This document shows, piece by piece, positions 1 to 8,866 of a DNA stretch of 64,000 bases (the stretch's first letter is position 1; each line of letters starts with the position of its first letter). The notes beneath the pieces are model-generated. The model saw only the letters and a program-made list of their open reading frames with translations. It was not told the origin of the DNA and ran no database searches. The stretch comes from Nocardia rosealba (GTDB lineage: Bacteria; Actinomycetota; Actinomycetes; Mycobacteriales; Mycobacteriaceae): the NCBI RefSeq assembly GCF_020216065.1, contig NZ_JAIWNA010000002.1, positions 1-64,000 on the forward strand. Reading direction: 5' to 3'. Made by a program: the position numbers and the translations under genes.

Positions 1-1
1 T

Positions 2-119
2 GTTACGGCGGTTATAGCGGTGGGGAAACGCCCGGTCCCATTCCGAACCCGGAAGCTAAGGCCACCTGCGCCGATGGTACTGCACTCGACAGGGTGTGGG
101 AGAGTAGGACACCGCCGGA
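2..119 (+). rRNA. rrf: 5S ribosomal RNA
   Basis: The segment carries the actinobacterial 5S signature: the internal stretches GGTCCCATTCCGAACCCGG and GATGGTACTGCA are intact. The 5' end (GTTACGGCGG) pairs with the 3' end (CCGCCGGAC) to form helix I. Length is about 118 nt, as usual. The matching 16S and 23S genes would lie left of the window, and a Rho-independent terminator follows ten bases later, so this is the 3' end of an rRNA operon. Confidence 0.95.
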
Positions 120-128
120 CAATCATTG

Positions 129-160
129 CGATAGGGGACCCTTATTTGGGTCCCCTATCG
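129..160 (+). terminator. Terminator of the rRNA operon
   Basis: A perfect 13-bp inverted repeat (CGATAGGGGACCC at 129-141 against GGGTCCCCTATCG at 148-160) encloses a TTATTT loop directly after the 5S gene. There is no long T tract after it, which is common in actinobacteria. Confidence 0.85.
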
Positions 161-292
161 GCGTTTGTGGGGCAGAAATGTCCCCGGCACGCCAGGCGGA
201 CGATGCCCCGTTGTCCGTCCGTGGTTGAATTCTTTGCAGGCGGGGCCATGACAACACTCCCCGGAGGCCGGGGAACCTAGAAAGGGATCGCC

Positions 293-3187
293 GTGTCGGA
301 ACACAACGACGGACGGAAGTCTTTCCGCCGGGACGGAGACGCCCGCGGTTTCGGCCGGCGCGGCGAACCGACCGACCGCCCCCGTGGCGGTCAGGGCGAC
401 AATCGTAGCTCGGCAGGCGGCTCCGGCCGCGGCGGCTACAACCGTGACGATCGCGGCGGTTCCGGCGACCGAGGCGGTTTCCGCCGCGACGACAGCGGCG
501 ATCGTGGGGGTTCGGACCGCGGTGGCTACCAGCGCCGCGACGACAGCGGTAAGGGCGGGTACCCCCGGCGCGACGACGCCGCACGCGGTGGTTCCGGTGA
601 TCGTGGTGGCTTCCGCCGTCGCGACGAATCCGACCGTCCCGCAGGCGGTTTCGACCGCGGTGGTGACCGCGGCGGCTCCCGTCGCAACGATGACGACCGC
701 CCCCGTGGCGGTGGTGGATTCCGTCGCAACGAGGGCGATGACCGTTCGCGCGGTAGTTCGGATCGCGGCGGCGATCGCGGCGGCTTCCGCCGGAACGAAG
801 GCGATGACCGTTCGCGCGGTGGATTCGATCGCGGCGGAGACCGTGGTGGTTTCCGTGGCAGCGACGACCGCCGAAGCGGTAGTTCTGACCGCGGTGGTTT
901 CCGCGGCAATGACGACCGTCGTGGTGGTTCCGATCGTGGCGGTTTCCGGCGCAGCGAGGGCGATGACCGTTCGCGCGGCAGCTCGGATCGCGGTGGCGAT
1001 CGTGGCGGTTTCCGGCGCAATGAAGGTGATGATCGGTCGCGCGGTAGTTCGGATCGCGGTGGGGATCGCGGCGGCTTCCGCCGGAACGAAGGTGACGATC
1101 GTTCGCGTGGTGGATTCGATCGCGGCGGAGACCGTGGTGGTTTCCGTGGCAGCGACGACCGCCGAAGCGGTAGTTCGGACCGGGGTGGCTTCCGACGTAA
1201 TGAAGGTGACGACCGTTCGCGCGGCAGCTCGGATCGCGGTGGGGATCGCGGTGGCTTCCGACGCAACGAAGGCGACGATCGTTCGCGTGGCTCGTCGGAT
1301 CGTGGCGGCGATCGCGGCGGCTTCCGCCGTAACGAGGGCGATGATCGGTCGCGCGGTAGTTCGGATCGCGGTGGGGATCGCGGCGGCTTCCGCCGTAATG
1401 AAGGTGATGACCGTTCGCGTGGTTCCTCGGATCGTGGTGGCGATCGCGGTGGTTTCCGTCGCAGCGAGGGCGGCGACCGTTCGCGCGGTGGAGTCGATCG
1501 CGGTGCGGACCAGGGTGGGTTCCGACGTGGTGAGAGCGATGACCGTTCGCGGGGTGGCAGCTCCGATCGGGGTAGGTACCAGCGACGCGATGACGATCGC
1601 GGTGCCCGTCGCGACGACGACCGTGGACGCGGCGGGTTCAAGCGCAATGCCGGGACCGGCGGTCGCGGCAAGTTCGTCGGCGAGGACGGCGCACCCCTGG
1701 ACGGGACCTACCGTGAAAAGCGGAAGGAACGCGAAGGCGATGTGCTCGGTGTGATCTCGGCGGGCGACGTCGAGGGTGTTCCGGCAGACCGCGTTGCCGA
1801 GGACGCGTCCACTGAGCAGGGTAAGTCGTCGACCGAACACGTGGATTCCGGTTCCGGGCGTGAAGAGGCAGGCGGCCCGAGCGAGTCCGAGCACCGGAAG
1901 AGCTCGGACCGCGACGACCAGCCTGGTGACTCCGGTGCCACTCGCTCCGAGCTCTCGGACCGCGATGACCATGCAGCTGGCTCGGGCGTCGATGATCGCC
2001 GCTCGGCGAGCAACAGCCCGATCGACGACATCGATGGCAACACGAAGTCGCGCGGCTCGGACAACGCTGCGGAATCAGCGGGCGTCGCCGATGTCGACAG
2101 CTCGAACGCCGGCGAGAACGAGTCGGATCGCGCGAGCTCCGGATCTGACCGCGGCAACGACGATTCGGCTCGTGACTCCGCTCGCGCATCGCGTGAGAGC
2201 GAGGATTCGGCCCGTTCCGACGATCGTTCGAGCCGCGAAGACGTCGGCTCGGACCGCGGTGAAGACGACTCGAACCGTGCGGATGACCGGGCACGCGACG
2301 ATGATCGCTCCAGTCGTGGGGGCTTCCGCTCGGATCGTGGAAGCGACCGCGCACCGCGTGGCGACGATCGTTCGGACCGCCGCGACGACCGCGGCGGAAG
2401 CGGTTACCGTGACTCGGGCGCCAGCCGGTTCGACAACGATGATCGCCGTCGTGGCGGCGAGGGTGCTCGTGCCGCGGGCGGTAGGCCGACCGATCGTCGG
2501 GCGGCCCGTCCGGAAGAGCCCGATATCCCCGAGGACGTGCAGGCCTCCGATCTCGATCCGGCTGTGCGCCGCGATCTGCTGAGCCTGGACAAGAGCAATG
2601 CCGAGACCGTCGCTCGGCACATGGTCATGGCCGTCGAGCTGCTCGAAGACGATCCTCGGCTGGCGCTGGCCCATGCCAGGGCCGCCAGGCAGCGGGCGGG
2701 GCGGATCGCTGTGGTGCGTGAGACGGCCGGTGTGGTGGCCTACCACGCCGAGGAATGGGCCGAGGCGCTGTCGGAGCTGCGGACCGCTCGGCGCATGTCG
2801 GGTGGGTCCGGGCTGCTCGCTGTGATGGCCGACTGTGAGCGTGGACTCGGGCGGCCGGAACGGGCCATCGAGTTGGGGCGTAGTGAGGAAGCTCAGGCGC
2901 TCACCGGTGACGAGGCGACCGAGTTGCGGATCGTTGTCGCTGGCGCCCGGATGGACCTGGGGCAGTTCGATCAGGCTGTGGTGACGTTGCAGTCCTCGGA
3001 TCTGGACCCGGCGCGTACGGGGTCGGCTGCTGCGCGGCTGTTCTATGCGTATGCGGATGCTCTCGTGGCTGCTGGGCGTACTGATGAGGGTTTGCAGTGG
3101 TTCCTCAATGCTGCGGCTGCCGATGAAGATGGTGAGACTGATGCGGAAGAGCGCGCTACCGAATTGACCGGTGGGGACGCTCAGTAG
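293..3187 (+). CDS. RGG-repeat protein with TPR-like C-terminal domain
   Basis: The protein has 964 residues and a GTG start preceded by AGAAAGGGA; a 6-bp hairpin (259-273) lies just upstream. Residues about 30-455 are low-complexity Arg/Gly/Asp/Ser sequence with many RGG and RGGF motifs, including about ten copies of a 22-residue unit. Residues about 455-735 are acidic and rich in Ser, Asp and Arg. Residues about 740-964 form an ordered alpha-helical region, with SLDKSNAETVARHMVMAVE and Ala-rich helix pairs typical of TPR-like folds. That part and its place before a HAD phosphatase and tlyA match the TPR protein Rv1691 of M. tuberculosis, which is only about 250 residues. RGG regions commonly bind RNA and drive condensation, so a role with rRNA or ribosomes is an inference from composition and neighbours. 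Confidence 0.85.
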   Translation: MSEHNDGRKSFRRDGDARGFGRRGEPTDRPRGGQGDNRSSAGGSGRGGYNRDDRGGSGDRGGFRRDDSGDRGGSDRGGYQRRDDSGKGGYPRRDDAARGGSGDRGGFRRRDESDRPAGGFDRGGDRGGSRRNDDDRPRGGGGFRRNEGDDRSRGSSDRGGDRGGFRRNEGDDRSRGGFDRGGDRGGFRGSDDRRSGSSDRGGFRGNDDRRGGSDRGGFRRSEGDDRSRGSSDRGGDRGGFRRNEGDDRSRGSSDRGGDRGGFRRNEGDDRSRGGFDRGGDRGGFRGSDDRRSGSSDRGGFRRNEGDDRSRGSSDRGGDRGGFRRNEGDDRSRGSSDRGGDRGGFRRNEGDDRSRGSSDRGGDRGGFRRNEGDDRSRGSSDRGGDRGGFRRSEGGDRSRGGVDRGADQGGFRRGESDDRSRGGSSDRGRYQRRDDDRGARRDDDRGRGGFKRNAGTGGRGKFVGEDGAPLDGTYREKRKEREGDVLGVISAGDVEGVPADRVAEDASTEQGKSSTEHVDSGSGREEAGGPSESEHRKSSDRDDQPGDSGATRSELSDRDDHAAGSGVDDRRSASNSPIDDIDGNTKSRGSDNAAESAGVADVDSSNAGENESDRASSGSDRGNDDSARDSARASRESEDSARSDDRSSREDVGSDRGEDDSNRADDRARDDDRSSRGGFRSDRGSDRAPRGDDRSDRRDDRGGSGYRDSGASRFDNDDRRRGGEGARAAGGRPTDRRAARPEEPDIPEDVQASDLDPAVRRDLLSLDKSNAETVARHMVMAVELLEDDPRLALAHARAARQRAGRIAVVRETAGVVAYHAEEWAEALSELRTARRMSGGSGLLAVMADCERGLGRPERAIELGRSEEAQALTGDEATELRIVVAGARMDLGQFDQAVVTLQSSDLDPARTGSAAARLFYAYADALVAAGRTDEGLQWFLNAAAADEDGETDAEERATELTGGDAQ
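734..1537 (+). repeat. 66-bp tandem coding repeat
   Basis: Within the RGG gene a 66-nt unit encodes 22 residues that begin GDDRSRG and end GGFRRNE. About ten full or variant copies occur; two interruptions carry GGFRGSDDRR-type inserts. Copies differ mostly at synonymous third positions, which points to an old array kept by selection on the protein rather than a very recent expansion. Confidence 0.85.
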
Positions 3188-3614
3188 TTCGTTGAATGCG
3201 CAGCCGTCGGCTGGGGTCCGTAAGGGCTTCCGGCCGGCGGCTGTTGCTGTGTGTGGGCTGCGGAAGATGCGAGTCAGGACCGCAGGTTCGGTCCATGTTC
3301 GGTGCGTGGCGTCGATATCGCGAGTGCCTGCTCACTAGTTCCGACAACTCTCGGCGCTATTTCAGGCTGCGGTGGTCGGTCTTCCGGCTGCGTTCGAGTG
3401 TTGGAGGGGTGATGCCGGAGGGGCTTGTTCGACGGCAGTGGTGGGGCGACGCGCCGGGGGACGGGGTGAACATGGGCACTCTGGGGGGTCGGGGGTGGTG
3501 GGGATGCTCGATCATGAAGGTGGCGAGGGCGATTCGGGGTGAGCCGAATTTGTCGGTGGTCTCGCTTAGGGTCGCAGATGTACTCGGCCCGGCACGACGA
3601 CGGAGTGAGGGTGT
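3188..3614 (+). other. Intergenic region, G-rich, no gene seen
   Basis: These 427 bases have open frames on both strands, but none gives protein-like sequence or has a convincing ribosome binding site. The + strand has clustered G runs at 3456-3460, 3463-3466, 3474-3476, 3483-3488, 3491-3495 and 3500-3503, which could fold as a G-quadruplex. A promoter for the following HAD-tlyA-nadK-recN genes probably lies here, but I could not place one with confidence. Confidence 0.5.
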
Positions 3615-4508
3615 GTGAATCGGCTACGGGATCAATATGAGGCCTTGCTGCTCGATCTGGACGGGACGCTGTACCGCGGGCCCGAGGTGATCGATGGCGC
3701 ACCCGAAGCGCTTGTGCCGCAGGGTGATTCAGCGCAGCGGTTGGTTTATGTGACCAATAATGCGGCGCGTGGGCCCGCGAAGGTGGCGGGGCATCTGGCC
3801 GAATTGGGGTATCCGGCGGCTGCCGAGGACGTGGTGACCAGTGCACAGGCGGCTGCGCGCATGCTCGGTCAGCGGCTGTCGGCGGGGGAGGAGGTGCTGG
3901 TTGTCGGCACCGATGACCTCGCGGCCGAAGTCGAGGCGGTCGGTCTGAAGCCGGTTCGCCGGTTCGCGGACGTGCCGCCGGCAGCTGTGGTGCAGGGGCA
4001 TTCGCCGACTACCGCCTGGCCCGACCTTGCCGAGGCTGCCTACGCCCTGCGCGCGGGGGTGCTGTGGGTGGCCGCCAATACCGACCGGACCTTGCCGAAC
4101 GAACGGGGGCTCGCGCCCGGCAACGGGTCGATGGTCGCCGCGCTGCGCACCGCGTCCGATCGCGAACCGCTGGTGGCCGGCAAGCCCTATGCGCCGCTGA
4201 TGGAAGACGCCGTCGAGCGGGCGGGGACGCGAAACGCGCTGGTCGTCGGAGACCGGCTCGACACCGATATCGAGGGTGCGAACGGTCTCGGCCTCGATTC
4301 GCTGCTCGTGCTGACCGGGGTGAGCACCCTGGACGAGGTGGCCGCCGCGTCTCCCGAGCAGGTGCCTACCTACATCGCGCAGTCCCTCGACGCCCTCAAT
4401 GCCGAGATCGTGCCGGGAGTGGTCGCACCCGCCGATGTCGCGGATCTGTTGCGGCAGCACCCGGGCAGGGCGGTACGGGTGCGCGCGGCCGATTCGGAAA
4501 TCCGATAG
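3615..4508 (+). CDS. HAD-superfamily phosphatase (NagD-like, class IIA)
   Basis: This 297-residue protein has HAD motif I with the catalytic pair DLDGT (Asp14 and Asp16), motif II VTNNAA, motif III AGKPYAPLMEDAV near residue 188 and motif IV GDRLDTDIEGAN near residue 212. The large cap between motifs II and III marks class IIA. The M. tuberculosis gene in the same position (Rv1692) is reported as a glycerol-3-phosphate phosphatase, so a role in polar lipid recycling is likely, by position. It starts at a GTG and opens a tightly packed run that continues through recN. Confidence 0.9.
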   Translation: MNRLRDQYEALLLDLDGTLYRGPEVIDGAPEALVPQGDSAQRLVYVTNNAARGPAKVAGHLAELGYPAAAEDVVTSAQAAARMLGQRLSAGEEVLVVGTDDLAAEVEAVGLKPVRRFADVPPAAVVQGHSPTTAWPDLAEAAYALRAGVLWVAANTDRTLPNERGLAPGNGSMVAALRTASDREPLVAGKPYAPLMEDAVERAGTRNALVVGDRLDTDIEGANGLGLDSLLVLTGVSTLDEVAAASPEQVPTYIAQSLDALNAEIVPGVVAPADVADLLRQHPGRAVRVRAADSEIR

Positions 4509-4521
4509 CGTTGACGTCACG

Positions 4522-4806
4522 ATGAGTACTCCGAGTTCGCCGCCGCCCGGCGCGTCACCGCAACCCCGACCAGGGATCCCGATGCCCGGCAGTCACCTGC
4601 CGGGCGCTCAGGCGCATCACGTACCGGCCGACCCGAACCGGATCAGATCCCAGGTCGACGAGTTGCTCGCCGAACTCGGCGAGCGACCCGCAGCGGGACC
4701 TGCGGAGAACACCGAGACCGGGGCCGACATCACCCGCCGTGCGCGCATCCTCGAGCAGGCGCACGAGGTGCTGGTGGACGCCCTGGCGACCGTGGACAAG
4801 ATCTGA
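4522..4806 (+). CDS. Small conserved protein of the tlyA operon (Rv1693-like position)
   Basis: This gene encodes 94 residues from an ATG 14 bases after the HAD stop. The N-terminal half is Pro/Ser-rich and probably disordered. The C-terminal half (SQVDELLAELGERP and ARILEQAHEVLVDALATVDK) is helical. It sits where M. tuberculosis has a small hypothetical protein between the phosphatase and tlyA. Function is unknown. Its stop is one base before the tlyA start, so it is probably translationally coupled to tlyA. Confidence 0.75.
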   Translation: MSTPSSPPPGASPQPRPGIPMPGSHLPGAQAHHVPADPNRIRSQVDELLAELGERPAAGPAENTETGADITRRARILEQAHEVLVDALATVDKI

Positions 4807-4807
4807 G

Positions 4808-5629
4808 GTGGCCAGACGAGCGCGGGTGGATGCCGAACTGGTTCGCCGCGGATTGGCCCGATCGCGGGAACACGCGGTCGAGCTGATCGGCGCGGGCCGG
4901 GTCTTGATCGCCGGGACTGTCGCGGTGAAGCCGGCTACCGCCGTGGAGGCGGGCACGCCGCTGATCGTGCGTGAGGAACCCGACGAGGTGTCGTGGGCGT
5001 CGCGTGGCGCCCACAAGCTGCTGGGTGCCCTCGAGGCGTTCGAGCCGCAGGGACTCGAGGTCGCCGGTAAGCGGTGCCTGGACGCGGGCGCCTCGACGGG
5101 CGGGTTCACCGACGTGCTGCTGAGCAAGGGTGCGCGGGAGGTCGTCGCGGTCGACGTCGGCTACGGACAGCTGATCTGGCGTCTGCAGAACGACGAACGC
5201 GTGCGCGTGCTCGACCGCACCAACGTGCGCGGCATCACCGCCGAAACTATCGGCGGCACAGTCGAATTGGTTGTCGGAGATCTGTCGTTCATCTCGCTGG
5301 GGCTGGTACTGCCCGCGTTGGCGGCCTGCGTGAGCGACGGCGCCGATCTGCTGCCGATGGTGAAGCCGCAATTCGAGGTCGGTAAGGAACGGGTCGGTTC
5401 CGGTGGTGTGGTGCGTGACCCGGCGCTGCGGACCGAGGTGGTCTGCGAGGTCGCGGCCGCTGCCGGCGCGCTCGGTCTGCGCACCCTCGGTGTCGTCGCC
5501 AGCCCACTGCCGGGACCGTCCGGCAATGTCGAATATTTCCTGTGGTTGCGCAAGGTCGGACCGTTCGACTACGACGCGGAACAGGTGGCGGCGCTCGTCG
5601 CCCAGGCTGTGGAGGAGGGGCCGCAGTGA
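4808..5629 (+). CDS. tlyA: TlyA, 2'-O-methyltransferase for 16S and 23S rRNA
   Basis: This 273-residue protein has an N-terminal S4 RNA-binding domain (about residues 1-65, [19 protein letters not shown]) and a C-terminal FtsJ/RrmJ-type methyltransferase domain. The SAM motif [16 protein letters not shown] lies near residue 90 and AVDVGYGQL follows. The family methylates the ribose of 16S C1409 and 23S C1920; loss gives capreomycin resistance in mycobacteria. I chose the GTG at 4808 because it begins the S4 domain and gives the usual family length; an upstream start would add an out-of-family tail. The stop overlaps nadK by four bases. Confidence 0.95.
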   Translation: MARRARVDAELVRRGLARSREHAVELIGAGRVLIAGTVAVKPATAVEAGTPLIVREEPDEVSWASRGAHKLLGALEAFEPQGLEVAGKRCLDAGASTGGFTDVLLSKGAREVVAVDVGYGQLIWRLQNDERVRVLDRTNVRGITAETIGGTVELVVGDLSFISLGLVLPALAACVSDGADLLPMVKPQFEVGKERVGSGGVVRDPALRTEVVCEVAAAAGALGLRTLGVVASPLPGPSGNVEYFLWLRKVGPFDYDAEQVAALVAQAVEEGPQ

Positions 5630-6582
5630 GTTCGCGTGAGAGCGGCCGCGAAATTCTGCTCGTCGCCCATCCGGGACGTGCGGAGATCATCGAAACGGCG
5701 CACCGGGTGGCGAAGATCTTCGCCGCGGCGGGCATCTGCCTGCGCGTGCTGGCCGACGAGGCCGACAGCACCCGATTCGAGGACGAGCCGGGCGGATACC
5801 CGGTCCGCGTCGTCCCGCACAGCCCGTCGGCGGCCAAAGGGTGCGAGATGGTGCTCGCGCTCGGCGGCGACGGAACGTTCTTGCGCGCCGCCGAACTCGG
5901 CAGGCCGAGCGGTGCTCCGGTGCTGGGAATCAACCTCGGCCGCATCGGTTTCCTCACCGAGGCCGAGGCCGAACACCTCGACGAAGCACTCGCCCAGGTG
6001 GTCGACCGCGACTACCGGGTCGAGGACCGGCTGACCATCGACGTCAGCGTCCGGGTGGACGATGTCGTCACCGAACGCGGCTGGGCCCTGAACGAGGCCA
6101 GCATCGAGAACGCGCAGCGCATGGGTGTGCTCGAAGTGGTGCTCGAGGTGGATGGGCGCCCGGTATCGGCCTTCGGCTGCGACGGAATTCTCATCGCCAC
6201 GCCAACCGGTTCGACCGCGTACGCCTTCTCGGCGGGTGGTCCGGTGGTGTGGCCGGAGCTCGAGGCCATGCTGGTGATTCCCAGCAACGCGCACGCGCTG
6301 TTCGCCCGGCCGCTGGTGACGAGCCCGGAATCGTTGATCGCCGTGGAAGCGGTGGCCACCGGGCACGACGCGATCGTCTTTCTCGACGGGCGGCGCACGC
6401 TCGCCTTGCCGCGCGGCGGCCGTGCCGAGGTGGTGCGCGGCGAACGACCGGTGCGGTGGGTGCGGCTGGACTCCGCGCCCTTCGCCGACCGGATGGTGCG
6501 CAAGTTCCAGCTGCCGGTCACGGGCTGGCGGGGTAGACAGCGAACGGGGAAGGACACCGATGCTGACCGAGATCAGGATTGA
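5626..6582 (+). CDS. nadK: NAD kinase
   Basis: This 318-residue protein phosphorylates NAD to NADP. It shows the conserved [12 protein letters not shown] motif near residue 79, a NEASIENAQ segment, and the [20 protein letters not shown] block that shapes the NAD site. The GTG start lies inside the tlyA stop (GTGA overlap), a sign of coupled translation. Its 3' end overlaps recN by 23 bases. Gene order tlyA-nadK-recN is kept widely in actinobacteria. Confidence 0.96.
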   Translation: MSSRESGREILLVAHPGRAEIIETAHRVAKIFAAAGICLRVLADEADSTRFEDEPGGYPVRVVPHSPSAAKGCEMVLALGGDGTFLRAAELGRPSGAPVLGINLGRIGFLTEAEAEHLDEALAQVVDRDYRVEDRLTIDVSVRVDDVVTERGWALNEASIENAQRMGVLEVVLEVDGRPVSAFGCDGILIATPTGSTAYAFSAGGPVVWPELEAMLVIPSNAHALFARPLVTSPESLIAVEAVATGHDAIVFLDGRRTLALPRGGRAEVVRGERPVRWVRLDSAPFADRMVRKFQLPVTGWRGRQRTGKDTDADRDQD

Positions 6583-8332
6583 CGGACTCGGCGTCATCTC
6601 GACGGCCACCGCGCAATTCCACGAGGGACTGACCGTGCTCACCGGCGAGACGGGTGCGGGTAAGACGATGGTCGTCACCAGCCTGCACCTGCTCAGCGGC
6701 GCCCGCGCGGACGCGGGCCGGGTACGGGTCGGTGCGTCGAAAGCCGTGGTCGAAGGCCGTTTCGTCGTCGACGACGTGAACGACGCCGCCCGCGCCGCGA
6801 TCGGCGAGGTACTGGAATCGGCCGGTGCCGAGGCCGACGAGGACGGCAGCGTGATCGCCGTGCGCACCGTCAACAGCGACGGGCGTTCGCGAGCCCACCT
6901 GGGTGGTCGCGGCGTGCCCGCGGCGGTGCTCGGCGAGTTCACCTCCCGCCTGCTGACCGTGCACGGACAGAACGATCAGCTGCGCCTGCAGCGGCCCGAA
7001 CAGCAACTCGCCGCACTCGACCAGTTCGCGGGCGACGGTGTGGCGTCGTTGCTGCGCAAGTACCAGGTGCACCGCCGCACCTGGCTCGACGCGCGCACCG
7101 AACTCCTCGAACGCACCGCCCGCAGTCGTGAACTCGCTCTGGAAGCCGACCGGCTCAAGCATTCGCTCGCCGAAATCGACGGCATCGCACCCGAACCCGG
7201 TGAGGACACCCGGCTGGTCGCCGAGATCCGCAGGCTCAGCGACCTCGACTCGCTGCGTGAGGCCGCTGCCGCAGCCCACGAGGCGCTGTCCGGGCCCGCC
7301 GACTCCAGCGCCGACGGCGGCGGGGTGCTCGACCTGCTCGGTGGGGCGCGTGCCCGCCTCGACTCGGCCGACGACCCCGCCCTGACCGCACTCGCCCCGC
7401 GCCTCGGTGAGGCGATCGCGGTGGTCGTCGATGTGACGACCGAACTCAGCGGCTACCTGTCGGAACTGCCCTCGGACCCCAGCGCCCTGGACACGATGCT
7501 CAACCGCCAGGCCGAACTGAAATCACTCACCCGCAAATACGCACCCGACATCGACGGTGTGATCGCCTGGGCCGACGAATCCCGCGCCCGCCTCGACTCC
7601 CTCGACGTGTCCGAGGACGCACTGGCCAAACTGGCCGCCGAGGTCGAGATCGCCGCGGGCAAAGTGCGCGAGGCCGCCCGCAAACTCAGCGCCGCCCGCA
7701 CCAAGGCCGCGACCAAACTGGCCGCCGCCGTGAGCACCGAACTCGGCGGGCTGGCAATGGGCAAGGCGCGCTTGGAAGTTCAGGTGCGGCCGTTGCGGGC
7801 GAGTGCCCAGGACTCCGCGCCGCTCGATGTCGACGGGACCACCCTGCACGCGGGCTCCAACGGCGTCGACGAGGTGGAATTCCGGCTGTCGGCGCACTCG
7901 GGCGCGCAATCGCTACCGCTGAGCAAGAGCGCCTCCGGTGGTGAGCTCTCGCGCGTGATGCTCGCGCTGGAAGTAGTGCTCGCCGGCTCGGATCACGGCG
8001 CGACCATGGTGTTCGACGAGGTCGACGCGGGCGTCGGCGGTCGGGCCGCGGTGGAGATCGGCAAACGCCTCGCCCGCCTGGCCCGCACCCATCAGGTGAT
8101 CGTCGTGACCCACCTACCGCAGGTGGCGGCCTTCGCCGACACCCACCTGGTGGTGAACAAGTCCGACGACGGAAAAGGCAAGGTGGACAGCGGAGTTCGC
8201 ACCCTCACCGACGAGGAACGCGTGGTGGAACTGGCCCGCATGCTGGCCGGCCTCGACGACACCGAGACCGGCCGGGCACACGCGGAAGAACTGCTGGAGA
8301 CCGCTCGATCAGAGCGAAGCGTCTCGCTCTGA
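6560..8332 (+). CDS. recN: DNA repair protein RecN
   Basis: This is a 590-residue SMC-like ATPase for double-strand-break repair. Walker A GETGAGKT is near residue 29, a long coiled-coil segment (Glu/Arg/Ala-rich, about 160-380) follows, the signature [14 protein letters not shown] is near residue 458, and Walker [13 protein letters not shown] is near residue 484. Length fits the family (about 590). I picked the ATG at 6560 because the family begins MLTEIRI; it lies inside nadK. No obvious LexA box of its own is seen, as it appears to be transcribed with nadK. Confidence 0.96.
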   Translation: MLTEIRIDGLGVISTATAQFHEGLTVLTGETGAGKTMVVTSLHLLSGARADAGRVRVGASKAVVEGRFVVDDVNDAARAAIGEVLESAGAEADEDGSVIAVRTVNSDGRSRAHLGGRGVPAAVLGEFTSRLLTVHGQNDQLRLQRPEQQLAALDQFAGDGVASLLRKYQVHRRTWLDARTELLERTARSRELALEADRLKHSLAEIDGIAPEPGEDTRLVAEIRRLSDLDSLREAAAAAHEALSGPADSSADGGGVLDLLGGARARLDSADDPALTALAPRLGEAIAVVVDVTTELSGYLSELPSDPSALDTMLNRQAELKSLTRKYAPDIDGVIAWADESRARLDSLDVSEDALAKLAAEVEIAAGKVREAARKLSAARTKAATKLAAAVSTELGGLAMGKARLEVQVRPLRASAQDSAPLDVDGTTLHAGSNGVDEVEFRLSAHSGAQSLPLSKSASGGELSRVMLALEVVLAGSDHGATMVFDEVDAGVGGRAAVEIGKRLARLARTHQVIVVTHLPQVAAFADTHLVVNKSDDGKGKVDSGVRTLTDEERVVELARMLAGLDDTETGRAHAEELLETARSERSVSL

Positions 8333-8752
8333 TCAGCGCAGCGCCTTGCGGATGCCGCCGATGAGCTGGTTGGTCAGCTGGCGCAGGCCGAACTCCATGG
8401 CCTTGGCCGGAACGGGCAGCGACGGCTCGGATTCCATGGTGTAGACCACGCGGGTGCCGCCCTCGGCGGTGTCGGCGAAGGTGATGATGCCGACGTGGCG
8501 CTTGACCGGCGCGCCCTTGACGATCTTGTACTCCATGCGCTCGCCGGGGACCAGCGCGGTGATCTCCTCGGTGACGCCGAGCTTGCCGAAGCCGAGCAGG
8601 TGCTGGGCGCCGACACCGGTGACGGCGTCGCCCTGCTTCACGAGCTTGACCTGGATGGGCAGGTGGGGGCTCACGCTCTCCCGCTCACTGAAAAGGCGGT
8701 AGACGATGTCGCGTGGGGCGTCGAGAACCGTCTCGACAGTGCTGCTCGGCAT
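8333..8752 (-). CDS. SRPBCC-family protein
   Basis: This 139-residue single-domain protein begins MPSSTVETVLDAPRDIVYRLF, the first strand and helix of the START/Bet v1 (SRPBCC) fold, and ends with a long amphipathic helix (KAMEFGLRQLTNQLIGGIRK). Such proteins bind hydrophobic ligands or act as polyketide cyclases; no specific ligand can be read here. It is inserted antisense between recN and steA, directly abutting the recN stop, at a place where the M. tuberculosis block has no gene, so it is a lineage-specific insertion. Confidence 0.8.
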   Translation of the reverse strand: MPSSTVETVLDAPRDIVYRLFSERESVSPHLPIQVKLVKQGDAVTGVGAQHLLGFGKLGVTEEITALVPGERMEYKIVKGAPVKRHVGIITFADTAEGGTRVVYTMESEPSLPVPAKAMEFGLRQLTNQLIGGIRKALR

Positions 8753-8866
8753 TGTTTTCTGCTCCTGATCGAAGTATCTGTGACAGGGAGCATACGGGTA
8801 TCGGGGCGGGCGGTGACTCGGCGCGCCTCCACCAAAGGTTGAGGGTTTGGCTTCATCATCGGGCTC

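Noticed and set aside
734-1537. Repeat array as a possible CRISPR
   Set aside because: Units are coding, adjoining, and without spacers; there are no cas genes.
384-1754. Open frame on the + strand in another phase within the RGG gene
   Set aside because: Same low-complexity cause; Ala/Val-rich repeats that mirror the real frame.
155-1972. 605-codon open frame on the minus strand
   Set aside because: It is the antisense of the RGG repeats; the frame is open because of the GC-rich periodic codons. The sequence is an ATA/TVI-rich repeat without a ribosome site or known fold.
3196-3618. 140-codon frame in the gap before the HAD gene
   Set aside because: Cys/Arg-rich and unordered sequence with no ribosome site, and it runs into the HAD start in another phase.
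4739-4807. Longer N-terminus for tlyA
   Set aside because: The extra residues are Trp/Arg-rich out-of-frame reading of the previous gene; the S4 domain begins at the GTG at 4808.
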